36,201 bases of DNA from JAJZIH01 sp021785265 (GTDB lineage Bacteria; Pseudomonadota; Gammaproteobacteria; JAKAQQ01): positions 1 through 36,201 of the forward strand of contig DAHWSH010000028.1 in the NCBI GenBank assembly GCA_027338645.1, in the 5' to 3' direction. Below the pieces are notes generated by a model. That model was not told where the DNA came from. It did no database searches and was given only the letters and a program-made list of their open reading frames with translations. Below, piece after piece: positions 8,236-15,684 of this stretch. Each line of letters begins with the position of its first letter. Positions within the stretch are counted from its first letter, which is position 1. A program made the translations under genes and the position numbers.

Positions 8236-9446
8236 AACCCCTCCTCGAGCAGGTGCCTCCCCGCGGTCAGGAACATCTCGACGCCATTGATGAGCGCGCT
8301 TTCGTCGATCGTGAAACGGGCGTGGTGATGGGGATAGACGGTTTCTGCACCCGGCTTGCCGGCACCGACATAAAAGAAGGCTCCCGGCGCCTTCTCCTGG
8401 AAAGCGGAAAAATCCTCCCCCCCCATGTTCCGTTGATCGAAATCGACCGCCTTCGCGCCGAACAGGGCCACGGCCGATGCTTCGACCACCCGGTTCACGC
8501 CCTCATGGTTGATGACGGGCCGGTATCCCCGGTCGTAGCGGAACTCGTAGCTCGCCCGGTGGGCTGAGGCGAGTCCCGCCAGGATGGCTTCCATCCGTTC
8601 CGGGATGCGCTTGCGCAACTCGGCATTGAAGGTCCGGACCGTCCCGTTCAACTCCACGGTGCCGGGCAGGACATTGTGCGCTGTCCCGGCATGGAACTGC
8701 GTCACGGAAACCACGAGGCTGTCCAGAGGATCCGTTTCGCGGGAGACCAGCATCTGGAAGTTCTGGACTACCTGGCTCGCCAGCACGATCACGTCGACCG
8801 AGGACTGGGGACGGGCCGCATGCCCCCCGCGGCCGGTGATCCGGATGTGGAACACATCGGGTGCCGCCATCATGGGGCCGTAGGTCACAGCGATCCGGCC
8901 GGCCGGGACATGTGCCCAGAGGTGGGTCCCGATCACGGCATCAACGCCATCCATGACACCCGCCTGTACCATTTCTTCCCCGCCGCCCGGAAACAGTTCT
9001 TCGGCGTGCTGGAACAGGAAACGGATCTCGCCCGGCCACTCCTTGCGGAGATCTCCGAACGCCCGGGCCGCGGCGAGCAGCATCGCGGTATGGCCATCGT
9101 GTCCACAGGCATGCATCGCTCCAGGCCGCGCCGATCGGAAGGGAACCTCGTTTTCCTCGGTGATCGGCAGGGCATCCATGTCGGCCCGGATCGCGAGGAT
9201 GCGTCCCGAGCGGGCGCCCTTGAGGACGCCCACCACGCTCGTGGCCGCGGGGTGGCTGATTTCCATGCCGGGAATCTCGGCCAGCCGTTCGGTCACGAAA
9301 CGCGAGGTTTCCTGTTCCTCGAAGGAAAGCTCAGGATTTTGGTGGAGATGGCGTCGCCAGCGGATGAGGTCCGGCTCGAGGGATCGGGCCTGCTTGCGGT
9401 GAGACTCGTGGATTCGAACAGACGGCTGATCAGCGGGATGTCCCAT
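8232..9446 (-). CDS. M20-family metal-dependent amidohydrolase
   Basis: From ATG 9446 (MGHPADQPSV) the product is 404 residues. The start has GGGGAGAGGG just upstream; an in-frame ATG at 9467 has none. Family M20D (hippurate hydrolase, IAA-amino acid hydrolase, N-acyl-amino acid amidohydrolase) is clear: RRHLHQNPELSFEE, AIRADMDALPI, the metal-binding MHACGHDGHTAML, HAEELFPGGG, THLWAHVP, and the late MGGEDFSAFQ. The usual Cys/His/Glu ligands are all present. It should release an amino acid from an N-acyl or peptide-like substrate in the cytoplasm. It is the first gene of the run with DUF3311, symporter and gamma-glutamyltransferase-like enzyme, and lies 87 nt after the anti-sigma gene on the same strand. 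Confidence 0.87.
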   Translation of the reverse strand: MGHPADQPSVRIHESHRKQARSLEPDLIRWRRHLHQNPELSFEEQETSRFVTERLAEIPGMEISHPAATSVVGVLKGARSGRILAIRADMDALPITEENEVPFRSARPGAMHACGHDGHTAMLLAAARAFGDLRKEWPGEIRFLFQHAEELFPGGGEEMVQAGVMDGVDAVIGTHLWAHVPAGRIAVTYGPMMAAPDVFHIRITGRGGHAARPQSSVDVIVLASQVVQNFQMLVSRETDPLDSLVVSVTQFHAGTAHNVLPGTVELNGTVRTFNAELRKRIPERMEAILAGLASAHRASYEFRYDRGYRPVINHEGVNRVVEASAVALFGAKAVDFDQRNMGGEDFSAFQEKAPGAFFYVGAGKPGAETVYPHHHARFTIDESALINGVEMFLTAGRHLLEEGF

Positions 9447-9533
9447 CACACCCTCTCCCCGGTTCAAAAACGGATGGTAGAGGCTTCAAGCTGTCACACT
9501 TCGTCGGGACTGTCAAGAAGCCGAGCGACCGGG

Positions 9534-10265
9534 TCAGGACAGTCGGCGCTGGGCGTGACGGGAGATCTTCGCGGCCAAAAGGGTCATGGGTCCCTGACCC
9601 ACGATCGGTCCGGTGGGATAAGGTCGGGGCGAGCCTCCGGGTGGCTCGATACTGACCGCGAGACCCACGAGGTGGAGGCGCGCTGTTCGGGGCATGCCGT
9701 AGCGGTATGCGCTCCGAGCCTTCGCAAAAAATCCGATCGCCACTGGAGGATGAGCCGCCTCGAGGGCCCAGAGTTCAAGTGTCCGTCCGGATGGAATGGC
9801 CGGATGGCCGACCGGGTAAACGAGAACCGACCGTGCGCCGGCACTCACCACGGCCACAAAGGTGGTCCGATGAGCCGGATCGCGGATCAGGGAGACCGCC
9901 ATCGGTGGACGGGGCACTGGAGAGGGGATCAGGGCCCGCCAGGACAACACGACGGTGAGAACCAGGACGGCCGCGACCGCGAGTCCGGCCCACCAACTCC
10001 GCGTGCGGCCAGCCGGCGGGGTTCGGGCCGGGTCCGCGATTCCGAGCCTTTGGCGAAGATGCTGCCGGAAACCCGGGGCGGGTTCGAGCGTGGGAACCTC
10101 GAGCCCCAGTGCGGCAAACCGGGCTTCATAGTGGTGGATGACCCGGTCGAGTTCGCGGTCTTCGCGCCGCATCCGCTCAAGACGCCGTCGCGCCGCACCG
10201 TGCAGCACCCCCAGGATATATTCGGCCGCAATGGCCTCCCGGAAATCGGAATCACGACGCCGCAT
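9534..10265 (-). CDS. RskA-like anti-sigma factor
   Basis: The 243-residue protein has an N-terminal helical domain (about 1-75, AAEYILGVLHGAARRRLERM) typical of sigma-binding RskA proteins. A single membrane helix follows at about 90-110 (WWAGLAVAAVLVLTVVLSW), then a C-terminal RskA domain ending in GGSPRPYPTGPIVGQG. It should hold the adjacent ECF sigma factor at the inner membrane and release it after a signal or proteolysis. Its ATG at 10265 lies inside the sigma gene (14-nt overlap), so the two are translationally coupled, the usual arrangement for a sigma/anti-sigma pair. The missing HXXXCXXC motif argues against a zinc-dependent ZAS domain. Confidence 0.87.
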   Translation of the reverse strand: MRRRDSDFREAIAAEYILGVLHGAARRRLERMRREDRELDRVIHHYEARFAALGLEVPTLEPAPGFRQHLRQRLGIADPARTPPAGRTRSWWAGLAVAAVLVLTVVLSWRALIPSPVPRPPMAVSLIRDPAHRTTFVAVVSAGARSVLVYPVGHPAIPSGRTLELWALEAAHPPVAIGFFAKARSAYRYGMPRTARLHLVGLAVSIEPPGGSPRPYPTGPIVGQGPMTLLAAKISRHAQRRLS

Positions 10266-10836
10266 ACTGGCTCTTCAAACCCAGGCACTGGCGGAGATTC
10301 TGGAGCCCCCGACGGATCCAGCTCTTCACGGTTCCGAGCGGTCGGCCCAGGTGACGGGCGGTTTCATCCACGGTCCAGCCGTTCCAGTAGGAGAGGATGA
10401 TCGCCTCCCGGTGGTCGGCGCTGAGCCCGGCCAGACATTGTTTAAGGTGCTGAGCTTCCTCGGCGGCGGTCACGCGATCGAGCAGGGGGTTTTCCGGAAC
10501 GCGATCTTCCGGGTTGAGAAGCGCCTCCAGCCCATCCTCCGACTCGTAGGGTGTTTCCGGCCGGGTTCTCCTCAGGAGATCCAGGCATTGCCGTCGCGTG
10601 ATCACGATGAGCCAGCTCCACGCACGACCCCGCAGCGCATCGAAGCGGTCGGGATGCTTCCAGAGCTTGAGGTAGACTTCCTGCACCACTTCTTCCGCAC
10701 TCGCCCGGTTTCGGAGCATGCGGTAGGCGACCCCGAGAAGCCGGGGGGCCGTGGCCTCGTACAGGGGTTCGAAGGCGGCGGCCTCACCGCGGCTGAAACG
10801 CTCCAGTAGCGCATCCAAAGACGAATCATCCGACAT
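10252..10836 (-). CDS. ECF-family RNA polymerase sigma factor (SigK-like)
   Basis: From ATG 10836 (MSDDSSLDALLERFSRGEAA) the product is 194 residues with region 2 (EPLYEATAPRLLGVAYRMLR, then EEVVQEVYLKLWKHPDRFD) and region 4 (LSADHREAIILSYWNGWTVD, then LGRPLGTVKSWIRRGLQNLR). An in-frame ATG at 10893 would put a perfect inverted repeat and a -10-like TATGAT inside the gene, so it is rejected. The pairing with RskA and a fasciclin-domain gene recalls the SigK-RskA-MPT70/83 system of mycobacteria. The fasciclin gene lies directly upstream on the same strand (gap 79 nt), so the sigma factor may be read from the fasciclin promoter as well as its own. Confidence 0.88.
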   Translation of the reverse strand: MSDDSSLDALLERFSRGEAAAFEPLYEATAPRLLGVAYRMLRNRASAEEVVQEVYLKLWKHPDRFDALRGRAWSWLIVITRRQCLDLLRRTRPETPYESEDGLEALLNPEDRVPENPLLDRVTAAEEAQHLKQCLAGLSADHREAIILSYWNGWTVDETARHLGRPLGTVKSWIRRGLQNLRQCLGLKSQYAAS

Positions 10837-10837
10837 C

Positions 10838-10891
10838 GCGGGTCCCTGCCTGAAACGCCGTTTATCATACCGGTGATCCGCAGGGACCCGC
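10838..10891. promoter_or_regulatory. Perfect 12-bp inverted repeat around the sigma-gene promoter
   Basis: GCGGGTCCCTGC (10838-10849) and its exact reverse complement (10880-10891) flank 30 bp that contain TATGAT on the minus strand (10863-10868). TTGCGG lies 18 bp upstream of that hexamer. The inner arm sits directly before the sigma start at 10836. This looks like an operator or an mRNA stem controlling the sigma/anti-sigma pair; which of the two is not decidable here. Confidence 0.6.
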
Positions 10892-10915
10892 AACTGGAGT
10901 GTTTCTGAGTGTCGG

Positions 10916-11476
10916 TCAGGGCATGAGTACCCGGTTGATGACCTGAATCACTCCATTGGACTGATTGACATCATAAATGGTGATGTCGGCCACGTGCCCC
11001 TGGGCATCGCGGACCTCGAGGTTGCGATTGCCGTTCCGAATGATCCAGAGGGATTGACCCTCAAGCGTTTTCAAGCGGAAGCGGCCGCCGGACTCACGGA
11101 CCGCACGCATGAGCCGGGCGTAACTCCAGCGTCCAGCCACCACGTGATAGAGAAGAATTTTCTTGAGGGTGGGTCGCTCGGCGGCTGTCAGGAGCTTCGC
11201 CAGAGTGCCTTGGGGGAGCCGTCGGAAGGCCGAGTTCGTCGGCGCAAAAACGGTGAACGGTCCGGGACCTTCCAGGGCTTTGACGAGTCCGGCCGCTTTC
11301 ACTGCGCGGACCAGAAGGGTGTGGGCCCGGGAATTCACCGCGTTGGCGATGATGTTTCGCGAAGGATACATGGCGTGACCACCGACCATCGTGATCGGGG
11401 CGTGGGCCCACGCGGCAGGAAGGAACAGCAGACAGCCGGTGGCGATGAGGAGGCGTCTCAAGAAAGGTTTCATCAT
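10916..11476 (-). CDS. Secreted fasciclin (FAS1) domain protein
   Basis: The 186-residue protein starts MMKPFLRRLLIATGCLLFLP with cleavage after AWA, a Sec signal peptide. One FAS1 domain fills the rest: the H1 motif GPFTVFAPTNSAFRRLP (about 72-88), the YH pair in ILLYHVVAG (about 107-115), and the H2 motif NGVIQVINRVLMP at the C-terminus. FAS1 proteins mediate adhesion or bind ligands outside the cell. GGAG lies just before the first ATG (11476); a second ATG follows at once. A promoter-like element at 11532-11559 is repeated upstream of the CZB unit. Proximity to sigma and RskA makes it the likely target of that sigma factor. Confidence 0.87.
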   Translation of the reverse strand: MMKPFLRRLLIATGCLLFLPAAWAHAPITMVGGHAMYPSRNIIANAVNSRAHTLLVRAVKAAGLVKALEGPGPFTVFAPTNSAFRRLPQGTLAKLLTAAERPTLKKILLYHVVAGRWSYARLMRAVRESGGRFRLKTLEGQSLWIIRNGNRNLEVRDAQGHVADITIYDVNQSNGVIQVINRVLMP

Positions 11477-11560
11477 GAATACTCCAGATGGAAAGAGGAG
11501 GAAAAGCGGGCGGTCATCCGCCCTTGCCCTTATTACGTGCAACCTGCCGGAAAGGATGCA
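11468..11560. repeat. Duplicated upstream segment, copy 1
   Basis: This segment covers the fasciclin start codon region and its promoter-like element. It aligns without gaps to 12283-12375. Identity is high at the start-codon end (TGAATACTC), in the GGTCA block and in the 29-bp promoter block, and weaker between them. It may be a duplicated regulatory cassette. Confidence 0.6.
11532..11559 (-). promoter_or_regulatory. Candidate ECF-sigma promoter of the fasciclin gene
   Basis: On the minus strand GCATCC (-35, 11559-11554) and CGTAAT (-10, 11537-11532) are separated by 16 bp. The 29-bp block from 11560 to 11532 matches the block upstream of the CZB unit at 26 of 29 positions. The start codon is about 55 nt downstream. 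Sharing by two genes next to an ECF sigma gene suggests recognition by that sigma factor; this is inference. Confidence 0.6.
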
Positions 11561-11773
11561 GACTGACCGTGACTGCCGGATGGGCGTCCGGTCAATCTGC
11601 CAACCCGGCGAGAAGATCCGGCGTCCGGGACTCGGGGTCTTCGGCCGCAGGCGCCTCGCGGGAAGGCTCCCGAACAAAACATCGATACACGCCGGGGCCG
11701 ATCCTGCCCTCCCTGACTCCCCCTCGGATTCCCTATGACCACGGAGATATTGTTGCATTCACGGTTGAGCGGG

Positions 11774-12217
11774 TCAGGTCCTGAACCCTTCGGCCTCGAG
11801 GATCAGCTGAGAAAGGCTCAGCTGGATCGCTCGCGATCTCTTCTGCATGAGATCAAGCAAAACGCGCGCTTCTTCCTTCTCCCGGTTCTGGATGGCCTGG
11901 GCCAACAGCGAGGCCGTCCGGTGGAAGGCGGAGTGCACGATATCGAGCTGCGCGAAGACGGGCGATTGGGCGGTTGAATTGCCTCCCTTGCGTTGTGCGA
12001 CGATCCACTGGCCCAGCGTGCAGCGGTCATTGTGAGCGATGGCCTCCGGATCGATCCCCTTTCCTTCTTGGGCGCAAGCGGCCTTGAATCGCCGGAGCCA
12101 CTCGTCATGCGCTTTCAAAGCGGCACTGACTCTGAGCCCCTGAAACGCCTCGCTTTCCTGAAGCTCCCGGGTCGGTTCACCACGGAGGCGGGCACGAAGC
12201 CAATCATAGAGTTTCAT
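11774..12217 (-). CDS. Stand-alone CZB (chemoreceptor zinc-binding) domain protein
   Basis: The 147-residue protein is mainly one CZB domain: LKAHDEWLRRF (His37), HNDRCTLGQWI (Cys66) and VHSAFHRTA (His95, His99). These are the three His and one Cys that bind zinc in this family, where the Cys can act as a redox or hypochlorite sensor. It has no transmembrane helix, methyl-accepting or GGDEF domain, so it is a soluble single-domain form. ATG 12217 (MKLYDWLRARLRG) is chosen; it overlaps the stop of a 24-codon upstream ORF as ATGA, suggesting translational coupling. The next gene on the strand is the fasciclin gene, about 300 nt on. Its link to the sigma system is inferred from position and the shared promoter block. 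Confidence 0.8.
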   Translation of the reverse strand: MKLYDWLRARLRGEPTRELQESEAFQGLRVSAALKAHDEWLRRFKAACAQEGKGIDPEAIAHNDRCTLGQWIVAQRKGGNSTAQSPVFAQLDIVHSAFHRTASLLAQAIQNREKEEARVLLDLMQKRSRAIQLSLSQLILEAEGFRT

Positions 12218-12288
12218 GCGCCCCCCGGTTTCACGGCGTCCATCACCGTACAAAAAATACAACCGATTAATTGAATGGGGGTTTTCAT
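12214..12288 (-). CDS. Short upstream ORF coupled to the CZB gene
   Basis: ATG 12288 opens a 24-residue frame (MKTPIQLIGCIFCTVMDAVK, then PGGA) whose TGA overlaps the CZB start as ATGA. Its start lies in the duplicated segment at the position equivalent to the fasciclin start. It contains two Cys (GCIFC). It could be a leader peptide coupling translation to the CZB gene, or the remnant of a signal peptide left from duplication of the fasciclin upstream region. No clear Shine-Dalgarno was seen beyond AGAG. Confidence 0.4.
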   Translation of the reverse strand: MKTPIQLIGCIFCTVMDAVKPGGA

Positions 12289-12375
12289 GATGAATACTCT
12301 GGATGTCAAAGAGCAGCCCAGTGGGTGGTCACGGTCACTGACTGCCATTACGCGCAACCTTCCGGAAAAGATGCA
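12283..12375. repeat. Duplicated upstream segment, copy 2
   Basis: This is the second copy of the segment at 11468-11560, lying upstream of the short ORF and the CZB gene. On the plus strand both copies could also be read as a small ORF beginning MNT, with shared residues ITxNLPExMQ; I prefer the promoter reading on the minus strand. Confidence 0.6.
12347..12374 (-). promoter_or_regulatory. Candidate ECF-sigma promoter of the CZB unit
   Basis: GCATCT (12374-12369) and CGTAAT (12352-12347) on the minus strand are separated by 16 bp, the same geometry as upstream of the fasciclin gene. The downstream ATG (12288) is about 59 nt away. Confidence 0.58.
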
Positions 12376-12482
12376 GGCAGGACCTGACCTTCGGATGGCT
12401 TCCGGGAATTCATTCCGTCTGGGCTTCGAGAATCCGCTGTGCCGGCCACGGGTCTCCGCAGCCGTGGAATCCCGCGCCGATC

Positions 12483-13772
12483 TCAGCCGGTCGCTCCACC
12501 CTCCGGCGGGTCGGTGGAAAGGGCGGGGAGCTGCGGCGCGGTATCGACCGGTTCGGGGGTGTCGAGATTGGCACCCGGCGACGCGGCGCCGAGATCCTCG
12601 AAACGGCGAAGGGTCACCAGGAAACGCCGTTCAAGAGAAGCGACCGATTCATTGTAGGTGCGCACGAGACGACTGAGTCCCTCTCCCACACCCCGCCAGT
12701 GTTTGACCAGGAGCGACGCGCGGTCGTGCAGTGTTCGGGCCAGCGCAGCCACCTCCTCGGCATGTCGGCTCAAGGCCTCCTGGCGCCAGCCATAGGCCAT
12801 CACCTTGAGCAAGGCGAGCAGGGTCGTGGGATTGGCGAGGACCACCTTGCGCTCGAAGGCGTATTCGATGAGGCCGGGTTCGGCACGTAGCGCCGCACTG
12901 AAGAGCATTTCTCCCGGCAGGAACAAAACCACAAATTCCGGTGCCGGCTGGAAATGCTGCCAGTAGGATTTCGACGCCAGATCATCGATGTGGGCGCGGA
13001 TCTGCCGGGCATGATCGCGCAGGGCGCGCTCAGCTTCTTCACCCGTGCTGTCCTGGAACTCGAAATAGGCCTCGATCGGGGCCTTGGCATCGACCACCAC
13101 CCGCTGGCCCCCAGGCAGGCGGACGACGAGGTCCGGCCGGCGTCGTCCCTCCTCGGTGGAGATGCTCGGCTGCTCCACGAAATCGCAGTACTCGACCATG
13201 CCCGCCATCTCGATCAGGTTGCGCAGCTGCATCTCACCCCAATGACCCCGAGCCATCGGCTGGTGGAGCACACGGGACAACTCGTGGGTTTCGTTCGCGA
13301 GCTTGGGCAGTTGGACCTCGGACAAGGAGCGCAACTGCTCGAGGAGCGTCGCCTGACCGTGGATCCGCTCCTGCTCGAAACGCTCGACCTTGGTCTCGAA
13401 ACGGCCCAGAGATTCGGAGAGCGGCTTGGTCCACGACTGGATGGCCTCGGCCCGCTGGGTGAAACCGGTCTCCTGAGCCTTCTGGTACTGATCAAAGAGG
13501 TCCCGGGCCAGTTCGAGAAACTTTCGGTTGCTCTGCTCCAGGGCTTCGGCCGAATGCGCCCGGAAGACCTCGGTCAGATGCCCTTCGGCCGCGCGGAAAA
13601 GAGCCTCCTTTTCGGCCGACTGCAGCTGCAGTTGCTGGACCCGTTCCTCGAGTGTGGCCACTTCACGGTGGAGGCGGACCTCGCTCTCCCGGGCACGGAG
13701 TCGGGCCACAAGCCACCCCCCGGTCAGCCCGAGGGCGAGGCCCAGGATTCCCGCCGCGAGTAGTCCTGCCAT
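12483..13772 (-). CDS. rmuC: RmuC-family DNA recombination protein
   Basis: From ATG 13772 (MAGLLAAGILGLALGLTGGW) the product is 429 residues. An N-terminal membrane anchor (about 1-24) is followed by a coiled coil (about 25-170, VATLEERVQQLQLQSAEKEA). The RmuC nuclease-like core comes next: ARGHWGEMQLRNLIEMAGM, RRRPDLVVRLPGGQRVVVDAK and VVLFLPGEMLFSAAL. These are conserved in RmuC, implicated in limiting inversions at short repeats and in DNA end processing. The C-terminus is a Pro-rich tail. The longer open frame upstream overlaps the typA promoter and is rejected. The gene is divergent from typA; only about 85 bp separate the two starts. Confidence 0.87.
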   Translation of the reverse strand: MAGLLAAGILGLALGLTGGWLVARLRARESEVRLHREVATLEERVQQLQLQSAEKEALFRAAEGHLTEVFRAHSAEALEQSNRKFLELARDLFDQYQKAQETGFTQRAEAIQSWTKPLSESLGRFETKVERFEQERIHGQATLLEQLRSLSEVQLPKLANETHELSRVLHQPMARGHWGEMQLRNLIEMAGMVEYCDFVEQPSISTEEGRRRPDLVVRLPGGQRVVVDAKAPIEAYFEFQDSTGEEAERALRDHARQIRAHIDDLASKSYWQHFQPAPEFVVLFLPGEMLFSAALRAEPGLIEYAFERKVVLANPTTLLALLKVMAYGWRQEALSRHAEEVAALARTLHDRASLLVKHWRGVGEGLSRLVRTYNESVASLERRFLVTLRRFEDLGAASPGANLDTPEPVDTAPQLPALSTDPPEGGATG

Positions 13773-13821
13773 GCTCCCGTTTCCCGTCGACCCGGACGGA
13801 ACTCGCCGGGGTTCAAGCGTG

Positions 13822-13827
13822 TATACT
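13822..13827 (+). promoter_or_regulatory. -10 element of typA
   Basis: TATACT lies 31 nt before the preferred typA start in the short divergent region with rmuC. No good -35 is seen 16-18 bp upstream, and neither possible start (GTG 13849 or 13858) has a Shine-Dalgarno. Confidence 0.4.
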
Positions 13828-13857
13828 AGCGCCCCGCGCGTTCCTTCGGTGCCATCC

Positions 13858-15684
13858 GTGTCCCTGTCCCTGCGCAATGTCGCCATTGTCGCCCACGTGG
13901 ATCATGGCAAAACCACGCTCGTCGACCAGCTCCTCCGGCAATCCGAAACCCTGGCCGAGCGGGCGGTTCTGCCGGACCGCGCCATGGATTCCAACGAACT
14001 CGAGCGGGAGCGGGGCATCACGATTCTCGCCAAAAACACCGCCATCCGCTGGCATGGGCACCGTATCAATATCGTGGACACCCCGGGTCATGCCGATTTC
14101 GGGGGCGAAGTCGAGCGGGCACTCGCCATGGTGGACTCGGTTTTGCTCCTCGTGGATGCCCTGGATGGGCCGATGCCCCAAACCCGTTTCGTCACCCAGA
14201 AGGCCCTGGCCCGCGGCCTGCACCCGATCGTCGTCGTGAACAAGATGGACCGTCCCGGGGCCCGTGCGGAATGGGTGGTCAACCAGGTCTTCGACCTGTT
14301 CGACCGACTCGGGGCGAGCGAAAGCCAGCTGGACTTCAAGGTGCTTTACACCTCGGCACTGACCGGCTGGGCCGCCCGCACGCCGGATCGGCCCGGCACT
14401 GATCTCACGCCCTTGTTCGAGACCCTGATCGCCGATTGTCCTCCCCCACCGGTCAGCCTGGAAGGACCCTTCCAGCTTCAGATCGCGGCTCTCGATTATT
14501 CGAGCTATGTCGGGGCCATCGGCATCGGTCGGATCAACCGGGGTATCGTGCGCCGGGGCATGAATGTCATCCAGATCGGTCGGGACGGCAACCGGAAACC
14601 CGGTCGGATCATCCAGATTCTGGGTTTTCTCGGACTCGAGCGGATCGAGGTCGAGAGCGCCGAGGCCGGCGATATCATTGCGTTTGCCGGACTCGAGGAA
14701 CCCCAGATCTCGGACACGATCACGGCGACTGACGGGCCTGAGTCTCTGCCCGCACTCACCATCGATGAACCCACGATCAGCATGTCCTTTGAGGTCAACA
14801 CCTCGCCCTTTTCGGGACAGGAGGGACGTTTCGTCACGAGCCGCGAAATCCGGGCGCGGCTTTTTCGGGAGATCCGCCACAACGTGGCACTCCGTGTCCA
14901 GGAAACTCCGGATCCCGATCGCTTCGAGGTCTCGGGCCGCGGTGAACTACACCTCGGCATCCTGATCGAGACCATGCGGCGGGAAGGCTACGAGTTGGCG
15001 GTCTCCCGGCCCCGGCCGCTGTTCCGCGACGGCCCCGGTGGCCGCGAGGAGCCCTACGAAACCCTGATCGTCGACATTCCGGAAACACATCAAGGCGTCG
15101 TCCTCGAGTCGCTGGGTCTCCGCGGCGGCGAACTCGAAGATCTCCTGCCGGACGGCCGCGGGCGCCTCCGTCTGAACTACCGGATTCCCTCACGGGGATT
15201 GATCGGTTTCCAGACCGAGTTCCGCATGGCGACCGGGGGCACCGGCATTCTTCATCGGGTGTTCGAGGGTTACGGACCGGAAAAACCGCTCCGGGTTCAG
15301 CAGCGGGCCAATGGCGCCCTGATTTCGAACGGCACCGGGGAGGCGGTTCCCTTCGCCCTGTTCAACCTGCAGGAACGGGGACGGCTTTTCGTGGGTCCCG
15401 GCGAACGGATCTACGCGGGCGAGATTGTGGGCCTGCACGCCCGCGAGAACGATCTCACCGTGAATCCGCTCAAGGCCAAGGCCCTGACCAACGTCCGGGC
15501 CGCCGGACGCGACGAGAACGTGCTGCTCACTCCCCCCCTGCGGGTCACCCTAGAGCGGGCACTCGAACTCATCAAGGACGATGAACTCGTGGAAGTGACC
15601 CCCGCGAACATCCGCCTGCGCAAACGCCTGCTCCAGGAGGGGGAACGACGGCGCGCCCAACGCACGGGCGAACTTCAAGTCTGA
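13858..15684 (+). CDS. typA: TypA/BipA ribosome-associated GTPase
   Basis: From GTG 13858 (SLSLRNVAIVAHVDHGKTTL) the product is 608 residues, the normal size for TypA. Visible G motifs are AHVDHGKTT (G1), RGITI (G2), DTPGHADFGG (G3) and NKMD (G4). Domains 2, 3 and 5 and the BipA C-terminal domain follow (GRGELHLGILIETMRREGYE, PSRGLIGFQTEFRMATGGTG). TypA binds 70S ribosomes and assists large-subunit assembly, especially at low temperature or under stress. GTG 13849 is an alternative start; 13858 gives the family-typical spacing to LRNVAIVAHVD. The 3' end overlaps the convergent membrane-protein gene by 10 nt. Confidence 0.95.
   Translation: MSLSLRNVAIVAHVDHGKTTLVDQLLRQSETLAERAVLPDRAMDSNELERERGITILAKNTAIRWHGHRINIVDTPGHADFGGEVERALAMVDSVLLLVDALDGPMPQTRFVTQKALARGLHPIVVVNKMDRPGARAEWVVNQVFDLFDRLGASESQLDFKVLYTSALTGWAARTPDRPGTDLTPLFETLIADCPPPPVSLEGPFQLQIAALDYSSYVGAIGIGRINRGIVRRGMNVIQIGRDGNRKPGRIIQILGFLGLERIEVESAEAGDIIAFAGLEEPQISDTITATDGPESLPALTIDEPTISMSFEVNTSPFSGQEGRFVTSREIRARLFREIRHNVALRVQETPDPDRFEVSGRGELHLGILIETMRREGYELAVSRPRPLFRDGPGGREEPYETLIVDIPETHQGVVLESLGLRGGELEDLLPDGRGRLRLNYRIPSRGLIGFQTEFRMATGGTGILHRVFEGYGPEKPLRVQQRANGALISNGTGEAVPFALFNLQERGRLFVGPGERIYAGEIVGLHARENDLTVNPLKAKALTNVRAAGRDENVLLTPPLRVTLERALELIKDDELVEVTPANIRLRKRLLQEGERRRAQRTGELQV

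Noticed and set aside
8676..10400. 574-codon plus-strand open frame
   Set aside because: It runs opposite the M20 amidohydrolase and RskA genes, has low-complexity Arg/Gly/Ser composition and no ribosome binding site.
11475..11738. Possible small plus-strand protein family (copies from 11475 and 12290, sharing MNT and ITxNLPExMQ)
   Set aside because: The shared residues fall mostly in the 29-bp block that fits a minus-strand promoter. The two frames diverge after about 37 codons and end at unrelated places, so duplicated promoter/leader DNA is the simpler reading. Some synonymous differences keep it from being excluded fully.
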